In this document: in pieces, positions 9,554-18,844 of the stretch | Layout of the letters: every line of letters begins with the position of its first letter | How positions within the stretch are numbered: the first letter of the stretch is position 1 | From: Halomonas meridiana | Lineage (GTDB): Bacteria > Pseudomonadota > Gammaproteobacteria > Pseudomonadales > Halomonadaceae | Reading direction: 5' to 3' | Length of the DNA: 64,000 bases | Assembly (NCBI RefSeq): GCF_009846525.1 | Contig: NZ_CP024621.1 | Location: forward strand, 372,001 to 436,000 | Made by a program: the position numbers and the translations under genes | Notes under the pieces: model-generated | Told to the model about the DNA's origin: nothing | Seen by the model: only the letters and a program-made list of their open reading frames with translations | Database searches by the model: none

Positions 9554-10453
9554 TTACGGCTCCGGTGGCGAAGAGCGGTGGGCCTGCGGGGCCAGCTGGG
9601 CCACCGACCAGTGCTCGATGGCCCAGCGTAGCTGCACGCTCGGCGCTTCATCGATTAGAGTCGGTGGCGGGGTCTGGTCGAGGAGTTGAAGCGCCTGAAA
9701 TAGCTGGCGACGAATACCGCGGCTCTCCTCGGCCAGTGCAGGGGCGAGATTTTGCTTGGAGAGCTTTTGGCCGTCCGCCGTGACTACCAGCGGCAGATGC
9801 AGGTAGCGCGGCGTGGGCAGCTGTAGCGCTGCCTGTAACTGCTGCTGCCAAGGCGTGTTATCCAGCAGGTCGTACCCCCGTACGACATCGGTGATGCCCT
9901 GGTGGGCGTCATCCACCACCACCGCAAGTTGATAGGCCCATAGTTGATCTTTGCGTTTTAACACGACATCGCCCAGCTCGGTGGGATCGAAGCGCTGCTC
10001 GCCGAATAGCCGGTCGTGCCAGCCGACGGGGCGTTTGGCGAGGTCGCTGCGCAGCCGCCATGCGACCGGCTTGCTGGCATCGCGCACACCGTCTCGGCAC
10101 CAGCCGGGGTAAATATCGTAAGCCTGCCACTGCTTGCGTGAGCAGCTACATGGATACGCCAGCCCCTGATCGATGAGCTGGTCCAGGGCTTGCTGGTAGG
10201 CATCATGACGATGGCGTTGCCATATTACCTCCCCATCCCATGTCAGGCCGAAGGCCTCTAGCTGGCGCAAGATGGTGCTGTCCGCGCCTTCTGGGCAGCG
10301 TGGTGGGTCGATGTCTTCGATCCGGAGCAGCCACTGGCCGCCCGCAGCGCGGGCATCCAAATAGCTGCCGAGCGCGGCAACCAGCGAGCCAAGATGAAGT
10401 GGCCCGGAGGGGGTGGGGGCAAAGCGCCCTCGATAGTGAGCGGTGGCGGTCAT
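9554..10453 (-). CDS. gluQ: Glutamyl-Q tRNA(Asp) synthetase
   Basis: A 299-residue truncated glutamyl-tRNA synthetase paralogue that loads glutamate onto the queuosine base of tRNA-Asp. It shows the class I signature RFAPTPSGPLHLGSL at the N-terminus, the zinc ligands in YPCSCSRKQW followed by Y..YPGWC, and a KMSKS-like QKLSKQN. It lacks the anticodon-binding domain, as expected for its length. I chose the ATG at 10453; upstream codons in frame run into the dksA terminator and look non-coding. It lies behind dksA with a terminator between, as in other gammaproteobacteria. Confidence 0.94.
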   Translation of the reverse strand: MTATAHYRGRFAPTPSGPLHLGSLVAALGSYLDARAAGGQWLLRIEDIDPPRCPEGADSTILRQLEAFGLTWDGEVIWQRHRHDAYQQALDQLIDQGLAYPCSCSRKQWQAYDIYPGWCRDGVRDASKPVAWRLRSDLAKRPVGWHDRLFGEQRFDPTELGDVVLKRKDQLWAYQLAVVVDDAHQGITDVVRGYDLLDNTPWQQQLQAALQLPTPRYLHLPLVVTADGQKLSKQNLAPALAEESRGIRRQLFQALQLLDQTPPPTLIDEAPSVQLRWAIEHWSVAQLAPQAHRSSPPEP

Positions 10454-10504
10454 AGCAACCCGTGCGTGAAAACGGTCAAACGGTGAGAAGCACACAAGAT
10501 GACA

Positions 10505-10533
10505 AACAAAAACGGGCACCTCAAGGGTGCCCG
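10505..10533 (-). terminator. Rho-independent terminator between dksA and gluQ
   Basis: An 8-bp GC-rich stem (10513-10520 with 10525-10532, tetraloop TCAA, plus a further flanking base) is followed on the minus strand by GTTTTTGTTTG. It is a strong intrinsic terminator. gluQ, 52 bp further on, would need readthrough or its own promoter, a layout known from enteric dksA-gluQ. Confidence 0.9.
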
Positions 10534-10568
10534 CTGTCGGCCATCGTCTTAGCCGGATGGCAGGGTGC

Positions 10569-11006
10569 TTAACCGCCTAGCTGCTTCTCTTTCAGCTCGG
10601 CCAAGGTTTTGCAGTCGACGCACAGTGTGGCGGTGGGGCGTGCTTCCAAGCGACGAATGCCGATCTCCACGCCGCAGGCTTCGCAGAAGCCGTAGTCGTC
10701 ATCATCGATCTTCTCGATGGTTTCGTTGATCTTCTTCAGCAACTTGCGCTCGCGATCCCGGGTACGCAGTTCCAGGCTAAAGCCCTCTTCTTGCGTGGCG
10801 CGGTCGGCGGGGTCGGCGTAGTTGTTAGCATCTTCCTGCAGGTGGCGTACGGTACGATCCACCTCTTCCATGAGGTCCTGTTTCCAGTCCAGAAGCAGCT
10901 GGCGGAAGTGCGCGAGCTGCTTCTCGTTCATATACTCTTCACCCGGTGCCGGCTCATACGGTGTGAAGGACTTGGACGCTTCCGGTTTCTTTTCCGCTAC
11001 TGGCAT
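10569..11006 (-). CDS. dksA: RNA polymerase-binding transcription factor DksA
   Basis: The 145-residue protein works with ppGpp in the stringent response by binding the secondary channel of RNA polymerase. The coiled-coil tip carries DPADRA (the DxxDxA motif), and the C-terminal zinc finger has all four cysteines (CEAC and CVDC). The start at 11006 (MPVAEKKPEASKS) has AAGGGG upstream; the frame is open a further 42 codons, but that part is not DksA-like. Confidence 0.96.
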   Translation of the reverse strand: MPVAEKKPEASKSFTPYEPAPGEEYMNEKQLAHFRQLLLDWKQDLMEEVDRTVRHLQEDANNYADPADRATQEEGFSLELRTRDRERKLLKKINETIEKIDDDDYGFCEACGVEIGIRRLEARPTATLCVDCKTLAELKEKQLGG

Positions 11007-11192
11007 GGGAGTGCCCCTTACGTATGTGACTGCTGATCGACCATGAGCGTGTGTCACGATCTCACGCCAAAGGGATGCTTGTTTAGCTGAAAATTGCGCG
11101 CGATGCAAGCATAATAGTGCGCTTTCGACCATGGTCCCACATCTTGTGCGACCTGGGTCATGGTTTAACTACTGCTAGGTGAAGGAGCCGTT

Positions 11193-12353
11193 ATGGCCTG
11201 GAATTCGCGTGTCGATCACGTTGCGCCTTTTCGCGTAATGCACTTATTGGAAATGGCTCAGGCGCGTGAAGCGGCAGGTCATGACGTGATTCACCTGGAA
11301 GTGGGCGAGCCCGATTTCGCAACGCCCGCTCCCATCGTCGCCGCCGGGCAGCAGGCGCTTGCCGAAGGCAGAACGCGCTACACCCCCGCAGCCGGTTTGG
11401 CGTCGCTGCGTGAGGCCATTGCGGGGCACTATGCCGAGCACTTCAATGCCACGGTGGATCCCGCCCGTATTCTGGTCACCCCCGGGGCGTCTGGCGCACT
11501 GCTGTTGGCCAGCCAGCTGCTCGTCGAGAGCGGCGACCGAGTGCTCATGGCCGACCCAAACTATCCATGCAACCGCCACTTCATGGCGTTGGCAGGGGCC
11601 GAGGTCGACGCCGTGCCGGTAGGGCGCGACAGCGGTTGGCAGCTCACCGCACCGCTGATCGAGCAGCATTGGCAGGCCAAGACGCGTTTAGCCATGCTGG
11701 CCAGCCCCTCAAACCCGACCGGGCATACGCTGGAGGCCCCGGCGCTCACGAAGGTGATCGATACGGTGGCGGCCAAGGGCGGCGATGTCATCGTCGATGA
11801 GATTTACCAGGGGCTGAATTACGACGACGCGCCGCTGTCGGCCACGTCATTGTCGGATGACGCCTTTGTGGTGAACAGCTTTTCCAAATACTTTGGCATG
11901 ACCGGCTGGCGCTTGGGGTGGCTGGTCGCCCCGGAGCAGGCTGTCGAGCCGCTGACTCGGCTGGCACAAAACGTGTTCCTCGCCGCGCCAACGCCTTCCC
12001 AGCACGCGGCGCTGGCAGCGTTTACCCCGGAGTGCCGGGATATTCTGGAAACCCGGCGAGCCACTCTTAAGCAGCGCCGCCAAGTGCTGCTGGATGGCTT
12101 GGCCGAGCTAGGGCTTGCGCCGGATCTACCGCCCCAGGGAGCGTTCTATCTCTGGCTGGATATCTCCCGCTATAGTCGCGACAGCCAAGCCTTCTGCGAG
12201 CGCCTGTTGGTGGAGGAGAACGTCGCCATCACGCCGGGTATCGACTTTGCCGTACAGGGCGGCGAGCACCATGTGCGCATCGCGTTCACCAACGACGTGG
12301 CACGGCTGCAGGAGGCGGTGGTGCGCATCGCGCGCTTTGTGAGCCGCTTATGA
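11193..12353 (+). CDS. Class I/II pyridoxal-phosphate aminotransferase
   Basis: A 386-residue fold-type I aminotransferase. The substrate side shows HLEVGEPDF near residue 30, the cofactor site GASGALLLA and SPSNPTGH (the conserved Asn), DEIYQGL, and the Schiff-base lysine in NSFSKYFGMTGWRLGW (about residue 232); the C-terminal domain has the carboxylate-binding Arg in HHVRIAFTN. The substrate cannot be read from the sequence. It starts after GAAGGAG, and overlaps the start of sfsA by 4 bases, so both are probably one transcript, divergent from dksA. Confidence 0.9.
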   Translation: MAWNSRVDHVAPFRVMHLLEMAQAREAAGHDVIHLEVGEPDFATPAPIVAAGQQALAEGRTRYTPAAGLASLREAIAGHYAEHFNATVDPARILVTPGASGALLLASQLLVESGDRVLMADPNYPCNRHFMALAGAEVDAVPVGRDSGWQLTAPLIEQHWQAKTRLAMLASPSNPTGHTLEAPALTKVIDTVAAKGGDVIVDEIYQGLNYDDAPLSATSLSDDAFVVNSFSKYFGMTGWRLGWLVAPEQAVEPLTRLAQNVFLAAPTPSQHAALAAFTPECRDILETRRATLKQRRQVLLDGLAELGLAPDLPPQGAFYLWLDISRYSRDSQAFCERLLVEENVAITPGIDFAVQGGEHHVRIAFTNDVARLQEAVVRIARFVSRL

Positions 12354-13110
12354 TGACCTATCCAGGGCTGGTGCCAGGTACGCTGCTGCGTCGCTATAAG
12401 CGCTTTTTGGCCGATGTTCGTCTGGATAGCGGTGAGGAGGTGGTGGCTCACTGCCCTAATACTGGCTCGATGAAGGCGGTGAACGTACCCGGCTGCCGGG
12501 TATGGCTCTCGCCCAGTCATAACCCCAAACGCAAGCTGGCCTGGACCTGGGAGTGGATAGAGTTGCCCGAGCCAGATGGTGGAACGGCACTGGCATCGGT
12601 GCACACCGGGCGAGCGAATGGCTTGGTCGAAGCAGCGATTAACGCAGGCGAGATAGCACCACTTACGGGCTATCAAACGTTAAAGCGTGAGGTAAAGGTA
12701 GGCGAAGCTCGGCTCGATTTTCGCTTGGATGATCCTGAGAAGGGCGCCGCCTTCGTGGAGGTCAAACAGGTCACGCTGAAAGAGGAGGATGGTCACGGCT
12801 ACTTTCCCGACTCCGTGAGCGTGCGCGGCACCAATTTCCCGACTCCGTGAGCGTGCGCGGCACCAAGCATTTGCACACGTTGGCGGCGCTGGCCGAGCAG
12901 GGCGAGCGGGCAGTGCTGCTGTTCTGCGTGGCGCATGAGGGAATTGCGGACGTGGCACCGGCGACCCATATCGACCCTACCTATGCGGCAGCGTTAAGTG
13001 ATGCGGTGAAAGCGGGTGTGGAAGTAGTGGCGTATGGCGTGAGGGTGGAGTGGCAGCAGAGTGTACCGGTAGCGGCCCGCCTGGCGCGGTCGCTACCGGT
13101 ACGGGTTTAG
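12350..13110 (+). pseudogene. sfsA: sfsA, broken by a 32-bp tandem duplication
   Basis: SfsA is a DNA-binding/nuclease-like protein linked to sugar fermentation. The reading frame from 12350 gives the family N-terminus (PGTLLRRYKRFLADV, HCPNTGSM) and core ([11 protein letters not shown]) but stops at 12848-12850. The rest ([20 protein letters not shown] onward to 13110) is in another frame. The shift is fully explained by an exact 32-bp tandem copy (12803-12834 and 12835-12866); removing one copy restores a continuous 242-residue SfsA. As it stands the product is a 166-residue truncated protein. It could be a true mutation, a reversible slip, or an assembly error. Confidence 0.9.
12803..12866 (+). 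repeat. Exact 2 x 32 bp tandem duplication inside sfsA
   Basis: Two adjacent identical 32-bp copies (12803-12834, 12835-12866). Because 32 is not a multiple of three, the second copy shifts the sfsA frame and creates a stop. No other copy was seen nearby. Confidence 0.97.
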
Positions 13111-13568
13111 CGTTCGATATAGAAGCGCTGGATAAAACTCACCGGCTCGGGGTTTTCATTGCGGTCGTAGCGCACGTCGAGATTGAAGCGCATCGGCTCG
13201 TCTTGGCGCAGGGTGAACGTGGCAAGATGGTAGGTGGCATCGCCATCGTGAACGGTGCGAAAACTGAGCGGCTCGCGGGTGTCGGTGAGGTCGCTAACAT
13301 AGCCCTCAACGCTGGCGTTGACCGGTCGCGTGGAACCATCCGGCTGGCGCTCGCGCACGCTCACATTCACCAAACCGTGCCCGATACTGCGCTGGATACT
13401 GTTTGCCTGCGCCACTTCTGGAGTGAGAAAGCGCGTTTCGATGGCGTTGTAGTGGATCTCGTATTCGCCCACTCGCACCATCTGCTCTGCCGCTGCCTGG
13501 GTGGCGCTGAGCAGTGTCCCCAGCAGCACTAGCAGCAGTGGAAAGCGTCGCAGTGTCGCAATAGCCAT
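13107..13568 (-). CDS. Exported DUF4426 family protein
   Basis: The 153-residue protein has a cleavable signal peptide ([21 protein letters not shown], cut near residue 27) and a beta-rich mature part of the DUF4426 family, with [13 protein letters not shown] near its start. Function is unknown; it is expected in the periplasm. It lies downstream of metW as in Pseudomonas. Its 3' end meets the sfsA remnant tail to tail, with a 4-base overlap. Confidence 0.8.
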   Translation of the reverse strand: MAIATLRRFPLLLVLLGTLLSATQAAAEQMVRVGEYEIHYNAIETRFLTPEVAQANSIQRSIGHGLVNVSVRERQPDGSTRPVNASVEGYVSDLTDTREPLSFRTVHDGDATYHLATFTLRQDEPMRFNLDVRYDRNENPEPVSFIQRFYIER

Positions 13569-13604
13569 AGCGTGTCTCCTCTCAAGGGTGAGCTAAGTGC
13601 GGTA

Positions 13605-14201
13605 TTAGGCGCGTCGGCGCACTCGGAAAATGGCGATTTCACCAAACAGATTCGGCCACCACTTCGAGGTCCAGTGCCCCTTGTGGTCGCCAACGCCCAC
13701 GGCGCGGTCAACAATCACCAGCCCTTTCTCTTTGCACAGGTGCTCGAAGTCGTTAAACGTCGATAGGTGGATATTGGGGGTGTCGTACCACGCGTGGGGC
13801 AGCGATTTTGACACCGGCATGTAGCCGCGTAACCCCAGGTGAATGCGATGACGCCAGTAGGCGAAGTTAGGGAAGGTGATGATTCCCTCCTCGGCTACTC
13901 GCAGCATTTCATCGAGCATTTTGTCCGGGCGGCGCAGCGCTTGCAGCGCCTGGGTCATGATGACCTGGTCATAGCTGTTATCGCAGAAGCTGCCCAGGCC
14001 GTCGTCCAGGTTATGCTCGATCACGTTGACGCCGCGTGCCACGCATTGGGTGATGCCGTCGGGGTCGATCTCTAACCCATAGCCGGTCACACCTTTCTCT
14101 TGGGCCAGCCGCTCCAGCAGAATGCCGTCGCCGCAGGCCAAGTCCAAAACGTGTGCACCTTGGGGAACCCAGTCGTAAATCAGTTCAAGATCCGTGCGCA
14201 T
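13605..14201 (-). CDS. metW: Methionine biosynthesis protein MetW
   Basis: A 198-residue Rossmann-fold protein of the methyltransferase superfamily with the SAM-type motif VLDLACGDGILLERL and YDQVIMTQALQAL. MetW accompanies MetX and supports its acyltransferase activity. Its ATG overlaps the metX stop (TAATG) by one base, so the two are translationally coupled. Confidence 0.92.
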   Translation of the reverse strand: MRTDLELIYDWVPQGAHVLDLACGDGILLERLAQEKGVTGYGLEIDPDGITQCVARGVNVIEHNLDDGLGSFCDNSYDQVIMTQALQALRRPDKMLDEMLRVAEEGIITFPNFAYWRHRIHLGLRGYMPVSKSLPHAWYDTPNIHLSTFNDFEHLCKEKGLVIVDRAVGVGDHKGHWTSKWWPNLFGEIAIFRVRRRA

Positions 14202-15397
14202 TAGCGTGTTTCCTCCGCGCCTGCGGCGTCTAGGTGCTGCTCTCGGGCGACGCGGCCCATAAAGGCGCTGAACAGCGCTTGGTAACGCGGTTCCGGCAAT
14301 AAGAAGGCATCGTGCCCATGGGGCGATTCAATATTGGCATAGCTCACCGATTTGCCCGCGCGCGTTAGCGCATCCACCAATTCCCGGGAGCGCGACGGCG
14401 GGAAGCGCCAATCGGTGGTAAAGCTGACGATCAAAAAGGGGCACTGCGCCGGTGCCAGGGCGCAGGCAAGATCGCCGTCGCAGCTGGCCGCCGGGTCGAA
14501 GTAGTCCAGCGCTTTGGTCATTAGCAGGTAGGTATTGGCATCGAAGGCGGTCGAGAAGGTATCGCCCTGATAGCGCAGGTACGACTCCACCTGGAACTCG
14601 ACGTCGAAGCCAAAGTTCAAATCATCGCTGCGCAGGTCGCGGCCAAACTTGCTGCCCATGGCGTCTTCGGAGAGATAGGTGATATGTCCGACCATGCGGG
14701 CCAGCTTTAGCCCCCGTTTGGGCACGGTGTCGTGTTCGGCGTACCAACCGTCGAAGAACTCCGGGTCTGAGCGGATGGCTTGGCGGGCGACCTCGTTGAA
14801 GGCGATGTTCTGCGCCGAGAGGCGCGGCGTGGCCGCAATGACGACGGCATTGGCAACGCGTTCGGGGTAGGTGATCGTCCACTGCAGCACCTGCATGCCG
14901 CCCAAACTGCCGCCCACTGCCGCTGCCCAGCGCTCGATGCCCAGATGGTCGGCGAGACGCGCTTGGCTGGTGACCCAATCGCTCACCGTGACCACGGGGA
15001 AGTCAGGGCCCCACTGGCGGCCGGTGTCCGGGTTATGGCTCACCGGGCCGGTACTGCCGTGGCAGCCGCCCAGGTTGTTCAGCGACACCACGAAAAAGCG
15101 ATTGGTGTCGATGGATTTGCCGGGGCCGATATGGGCATCCCACCAGCCGGGTTTGCGGTCCTCGGCGGTGTGGTAGCCCGCAGCGTGATGATGCCCCGAC
15201 AGCGCGTGGCAAATCAGCACCGCGTTAGAGCGATCCGCATTCAGCGTGCCGTAGGTTTCGTAGATAAGCTCGTACTCCGGCAGCGTCTTACCGCAGGCAA
15301 GCGGCAGAGGCGTATCGAACTTAACCACGTGAGGAGTCACGAGGCCAACGGAGTCCGCTGGCCGGTCGTCATAAGCAAGAGTGTCTGAATCAGGCAT
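14201..15397 (-). CDS. metX: Homoserine O-acyltransferase (MetX)
   Basis: A 398-residue alpha/beta hydrolase that acylates L-homoserine in methionine synthesis. The nucleophile serine is in [13 protein letters not shown], the catalytic His in SPHGHDAFL, and the Asp shortly before it in the C-terminal part. In many proteobacteria with a metX-metW pair the acyl donor is succinyl-CoA, so acetyl versus succinyl is left open. It heads the metX-metW pair. Confidence 0.92.
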   Translation of the reverse strand: MPDSDTLAYDDRPADSVGLVTPHVVKFDTPLPLACGKTLPEYELIYETYGTLNADRSNAVLICHALSGHHHAAGYHTAEDRKPGWWDAHIGPGKSIDTNRFFVVSLNNLGGCHGSTGPVSHNPDTGRQWGPDFPVVTVSDWVTSQARLADHLGIERWAAAVGGSLGGMQVLQWTITYPERVANAVVIAATPRLSAQNIAFNEVARQAIRSDPEFFDGWYAEHDTVPKRGLKLARMVGHITYLSEDAMGSKFGRDLRSDDLNFGFDVEFQVESYLRYQGDTFSTAFDANTYLLMTKALDYFDPAASCDGDLACALAPAQCPFLIVSFTTDWRFPPSRSRELVDALTRAGKSVSYANIESPHGHDAFLLPEPRYQALFSAFMGRVAREQHLDAAGAEETR

Positions 15398-15470
15398 CGA
15401 AAGCGCTAGTCCTGCAAAAATAAGTCCTGCAAAAAGTAAGCTCGGGGCGTTCGTTGCATCGATAGGCGCG

Positions 15471-16064
15471 TTATAGCCCTACGAGTGCCCCCGAAATGCC
15501 TGCTGCACGAATCAGCGAGCCCACAACAATGCCGTCTACCAGGTTGATGGCGATAAAGACCACGATTGGTGAAAGATCGATCATGCCTAGCGGCGGAATC
15601 ACTTTTCTCACTGGAGCCATGATCGGCTCGACCAACTGCATCACCAGCAGTGCGCCGGGGTGGCTGGCATTCGGCGCGACCCAGCTCAGAATGATCATCA
15701 CGATCATGGCAAAGAAGTAGATCTTCAAGATAGCGTTGGCCAGCGCGGCCACCCCGGCAATCAGCAGCCCTGCAACGGGCGGCATGCCCACGCCGATCAC
15801 CATGAAAATGGCAATCATACTGACGACTTTCAGCACGAAACCGGCCGCCAGGGTGGCAAGATCAAAGCGACCGGCGACCGGCCCTAAAAAGCCTTGGAAC
15901 AGCCCCACGACTGGCTGGGTGATTTTGACCACCGACTGGCTGAGCGGGTTGTAGTAATCCGCCCGCGATGCCTGCAGCAAAAAGCGCAGCATCAACAGAA
16001 ACAGATAAATATTGATCAGCGAGTTCACCAGCATTAATCCGGCGCTGCCTAATTGACTTCCCAT
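15471..16064 (-). CDS. YggT family membrane protein
   Basis: A 197-residue protein with two YggT repeats. Four to five hydrophobic segments include [20 protein letters not shown] at the N-terminus and [13 protein letters not shown] in the second half. The role is unknown, although YggT proteins have been tied to osmotic stress and cell envelope upkeep. A GGAG ribosome site lies before the ATG. It follows proC on the same strand, a common pairing. Confidence 0.88.
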   Translation of the reverse strand: MGSQLGSAGLMLVNSLINIYLFLLMLRFLLQASRADYYNPLSQSVVKITQPVVGLFQGFLGPVAGRFDLATLAAGFVLKVVSMIAIFMVIGVGMPPVAGLLIAGVAALANAILKIYFFAMIVMIILSWVAPNASHPGALLVMQLVEPIMAPVRKVIPPLGMIDLSPIVVFIAINLVDGIVVGSLIRAAGISGALVGL

Positions 16065-16128
16065 TGCGGCTTCTCCTCAAACATATCGTTCTTATGGCGT
16101 CATTCACGGCCCGTTAGCGGCGTGCGAC

Positions 16129-16956
16129 TCATTCGTGTCCGCTGAGCTCTTTGGACATGGCATCGGCGCGCTCGGCGCAGGCCTGCATGGCGTCGGCAAT
16201 GATCGTGCGTAGGTGCGCATCTTCCATATGCGCAATAGCGCGCTCGGTAGTGCCGCCGGGTGACATCACGTTCTGCTTCAAGGTGGCCGGGTCTTTGTCG
16301 CTGCGCTGGGCCATGGTGGAGGCCCCCAAGGCGGTTTGAATGGCCAAGCGGCGAGCGGTATCGGCAGGCAGGCCGAGCTTCACGGCGGCCTCTTCCATGG
16401 CTTCGAACATCAAGAAGAAGTAAGCCGGGGCGCTGCCGGAAACCGCGGTCACCGCATCCAGTAAACGCTCTTCCTCGACCCACTCGACAATGCCCACGGC
16501 TTCCATGAGCTGGGTGGCGAGGGTGCGCTGGGCATCGCTGACCGCCGCGTTGGCATACAGGCCGCTGGCGCCGATGCCGACCAGTGACGGGGTGTTGGGC
16601 ATGCAGCGCACCAGGGCGTTGCCGCCGCCCAGCCACTGGTCGATGGTGTTGGCATCCAGGCCAGCAGCAATGGATATCACCAGCGGCGCCTGCTGCTGAA
16701 CGCTTTCACGCAGGGCTTCACAAACGCCGCGCATGATCTGCGGTTTGACCGCCAGCACGACCACATCTGCACCGTTAACCGCTGCACTGTTGTCGGTGTG
16801 GGTATGAATACCCAGGCGCGCCGCGAGCGGAGCCAGTTCGCTTTCGTTGGGGGCCGTGGCGGTGATGTCGCTAGGTGAGATACCGCTTTCGATCAGGCCG
16901 CCGATAATGGCACCGGCCATATTGCCTGCGCCAATGAAGGTGATCTTGCTCGCCAT
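16129..16956 (-). CDS. proC: Pyrroline-5-carboxylate reductase
   Basis: The 275-residue NADPH-dependent enzyme makes the last step of proline synthesis. Rossmann motif ITFIGAGNMAGAIIGGL is at the N-terminus, then VVVLAVKPQIM, and the C-terminal signature VMSPGGTTERAI. I chose the ATG at 16956 with AAAGGAT upstream; the longer open frame to 17061 is not ProC-like. Flanked by yggS and yggT on the same strand. Confidence 0.95.
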   Translation of the reverse strand: MASKITFIGAGNMAGAIIGGLIESGISPSDITATAPNESELAPLAARLGIHTHTDNSAAVNGADVVVLAVKPQIMRGVCEALRESVQQQAPLVISIAAGLDANTIDQWLGGGNALVRCMPNTPSLVGIGASGLYANAAVSDAQRTLATQLMEAVGIVEWVEEERLLDAVTAVSGSAPAYFFLMFEAMEEAAVKLGLPADTARRLAIQTALGASTMAQRSDKDPATLKQNVMSPGGTTERAIAHMEDAHLRTIIADAMQACAERADAMSKELSGHE

Positions 16957-17044
16957 GGGGGTATCCTTTTTCGCAAATGGCTGCGTCTTGCAGCGTGTAA
17001 AGTAAACCGTGTGTTGTGTGAGCCGCGTGCTGTGTGAACCGTAG

Positions 17045-17743
17045 TTAGCCCCGAGCGCCAAAAATGGCGGTGCCTAAACGTACCAGCGTGGCGCCTTCTA
17101 AGACAGCCGCTTCTAAATCGTCGCTCATGCCCATCGAGAGCGTATCCAGCGGCGCTTCAGGCAGTGCCGTCTGGAGCTCTTCCAAGAGCTGGCGCAGCGC
17201 TGCCAGCGGCTGGCGCTGTGCCTCTAGCGTCTCCGCCGGGGCGGGAATCGCCATCAGCCCGCGCAGGGCGAGGCCTGGCAGGGCGGCAATCTCTTGGGCC
17301 AGCGCTAAGGCGTCTTCCGGCAGCACGCCGGATTTCGATGCCTCGCGGCTAATATTGACCTGCAGGCAGACGTTTAGCGGTGGTAACGCTGCCGGGCGCT
17401 GTTCGCTCAGGCGTTTGGCGATCTTTAACCGATCAACGCTGTGTACCCAGGCAAACTGCTCGGCCACGGCGCGGGTCTTGTTCGATTGCAGCGGGCCAAT
17501 GAAGTGCCACACAATGCCGTCAAGATCCTCAAGCGCCGCCTGTTTATCCAGCGCCTCTTGCAGGTAGTTTTCACCAAACTCGCGCTGGCCGTGCTGCCAC
17601 GCTTCGCGCAGCATCTCGGCGGGCTTGGTTTTGCTCACCGCCAGCAGGGTGGCGCTGATGGGCGAGCGTCCGGCATCCTCAAGCGCCCGGCGCAGGCGTT
17701 CACGCGCAGATGCAAGTGACTCGGAGAGCGCGTTGTCTGTCAT
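17045..17743 (-). CDS. YggS-type pyridoxal-phosphate homeostasis protein
   Basis: A 232-residue PLP-binding barrel protein (COG0325). The PLP lysine is in LLAVSKTKPAEM, with FGENYLQEALDK, WHFIGPLQSNK, and LSMGMSDDLEAAV near the end. It controls vitamin B6 pools and has no known catalytic reaction. I chose the ATG at 17743, 33 bp from the divergent pilT start, so the promoters of both lie in that short gap or overlap the genes. Confidence 0.94.
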   Translation of the reverse strand: MTDNALSESLASARERLRRALEDAGRSPISATLLAVSKTKPAEMLREAWQHGQREFGENYLQEALDKQAALEDLDGIVWHFIGPLQSNKTRAVAEQFAWVHSVDRLKIAKRLSEQRPAALPPLNVCLQVNISREASKSGVLPEDALALAQEIAALPGLALRGLMAIPAPAETLEAQRQPLAALRQLLEELQTALPEAPLDTLSMGMSDDLEAAVLEGATLVRLGTAIFGARG

Positions 17744-17776
17744 ACTCAAGCACCTTACCGCAGCTGGGAAAGAGAG

Positions 17777-18820
17777 ATGGATATTACCGAACTGCTGGCA
17801 TTCTCGGCAAAGCAGAATGCATCCGACCTGCACCTTTCGGCGGGTCTGCCTCCCATGATACGTGTTGATGGCGATATTCGTCGGCTTAATGTGCCCGCCA
17901 TGGAGAACAGCGACGTTCGGCGGCTGATCTACGACATCATGAATGATCGGCAGCGCCGCGACTACGAAGAGCACTTAGAAGCAGACTTCTCGTTTGAAGT
18001 GCCGGGCGTGGCGCGCTTTAGGGTCAATGCCTTCAACCAGGCACGCGGGGCGGGGGCGGTGTTCCGTACCATTCCCAATAAGGTGCTTTCCATGGACACC
18101 TTGGGCATGGGCGAGGTGTTCCAGCGCCTTTCGATGCTACCCAGGGGATTAGTGCTAGTGACCGGGCCCACGGGATCGGGGAAAAGCACGACCTTGGCGG
18201 CGATGATCGACTACATCAACGAACAGCGCTTCGAGCATATTCTGACCATCGAAGATCCGGTGGAGTTTGTGCACACTAGCAAACGCTGCCTGATTAATCA
18301 GCGGGAGGTTCACCGCGATACCCATAGCTTCTCTGGGGCGCTGCGAAGCGCGCTGCGCGAAGACCCGGACGTGATTTTGGTCGGCGAGCTTCGCGATCTA
18401 GAAACGATCCGCTTGGCGCTGACCGCGGCTGAAACGGGGCATTTGGTATTCGGCACCCTGCACACCACTTCCGCGGCAAAAACCATCGACCGGATTATTG
18501 ATGTGTTTCCCGGCGAAGAGAAATCCATGGTGCGCTCGATGCTGTCTGAATCGCTCCAGGCGGTTGTCTCGCAAACGTTGTTGAAGCGTCAGGGTGGCGG
18601 ACGCGTGGCGGCCCACGAGATCCTGATTGCCACGTCTGCGGTGCGTAACCTCATTCGCGAAGATAAAGTGGCGCAGATCTACTCCGCTATCCAGACCGGC
18701 GGCGCACTGGGAATGCAGACCCTGAATGCCTCGCTCGCTAAGCTGGTTAAAGAGGGCGTGGTGAGTATGGAGGAAGCCCAAGTAAGAGCTAAAGGCACGC
18801 TGACGTTAAAAGATGAGTAA
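17777..18820 (+). CDS. pilT: Type IV pilus retraction ATPase PilT
   Basis: A 347-residue hexameric ATPase at the inner face of the inner membrane that drives pilus retraction and twitching. Motifs: Walker A GPTGSGKSTTLAAM, Asp box LTIEDPVEFVH, Walker B REDPDVILVGELRD, His box FGTLHTTSAAKTIDR. The length is typical. pilU follows 24 bp later in the same direction. Confidence 0.96.
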   Translation: MDITELLAFSAKQNASDLHLSAGLPPMIRVDGDIRRLNVPAMENSDVRRLIYDIMNDRQRRDYEEHLEADFSFEVPGVARFRVNAFNQARGAGAVFRTIPNKVLSMDTLGMGEVFQRLSMLPRGLVLVTGPTGSGKSTTLAAMIDYINEQRFEHILTIEDPVEFVHTSKRCLINQREVHRDTHSFSGALRSALREDPDVILVGELRDLETIRLALTAAETGHLVFGTLHTTSAAKTIDRIIDVFPGEEKSMVRSMLSESLQAVVSQTLLKRQGGGRVAAHEILIATSAVRNLIREDKVAQIYSAIQTGGALGMQTLNASLAKLVKEGVVSMEEAQVRAKGTLTLKDE

Positions 18821-18844
18821 GGCGGCACAAGGATAATAGACGCG

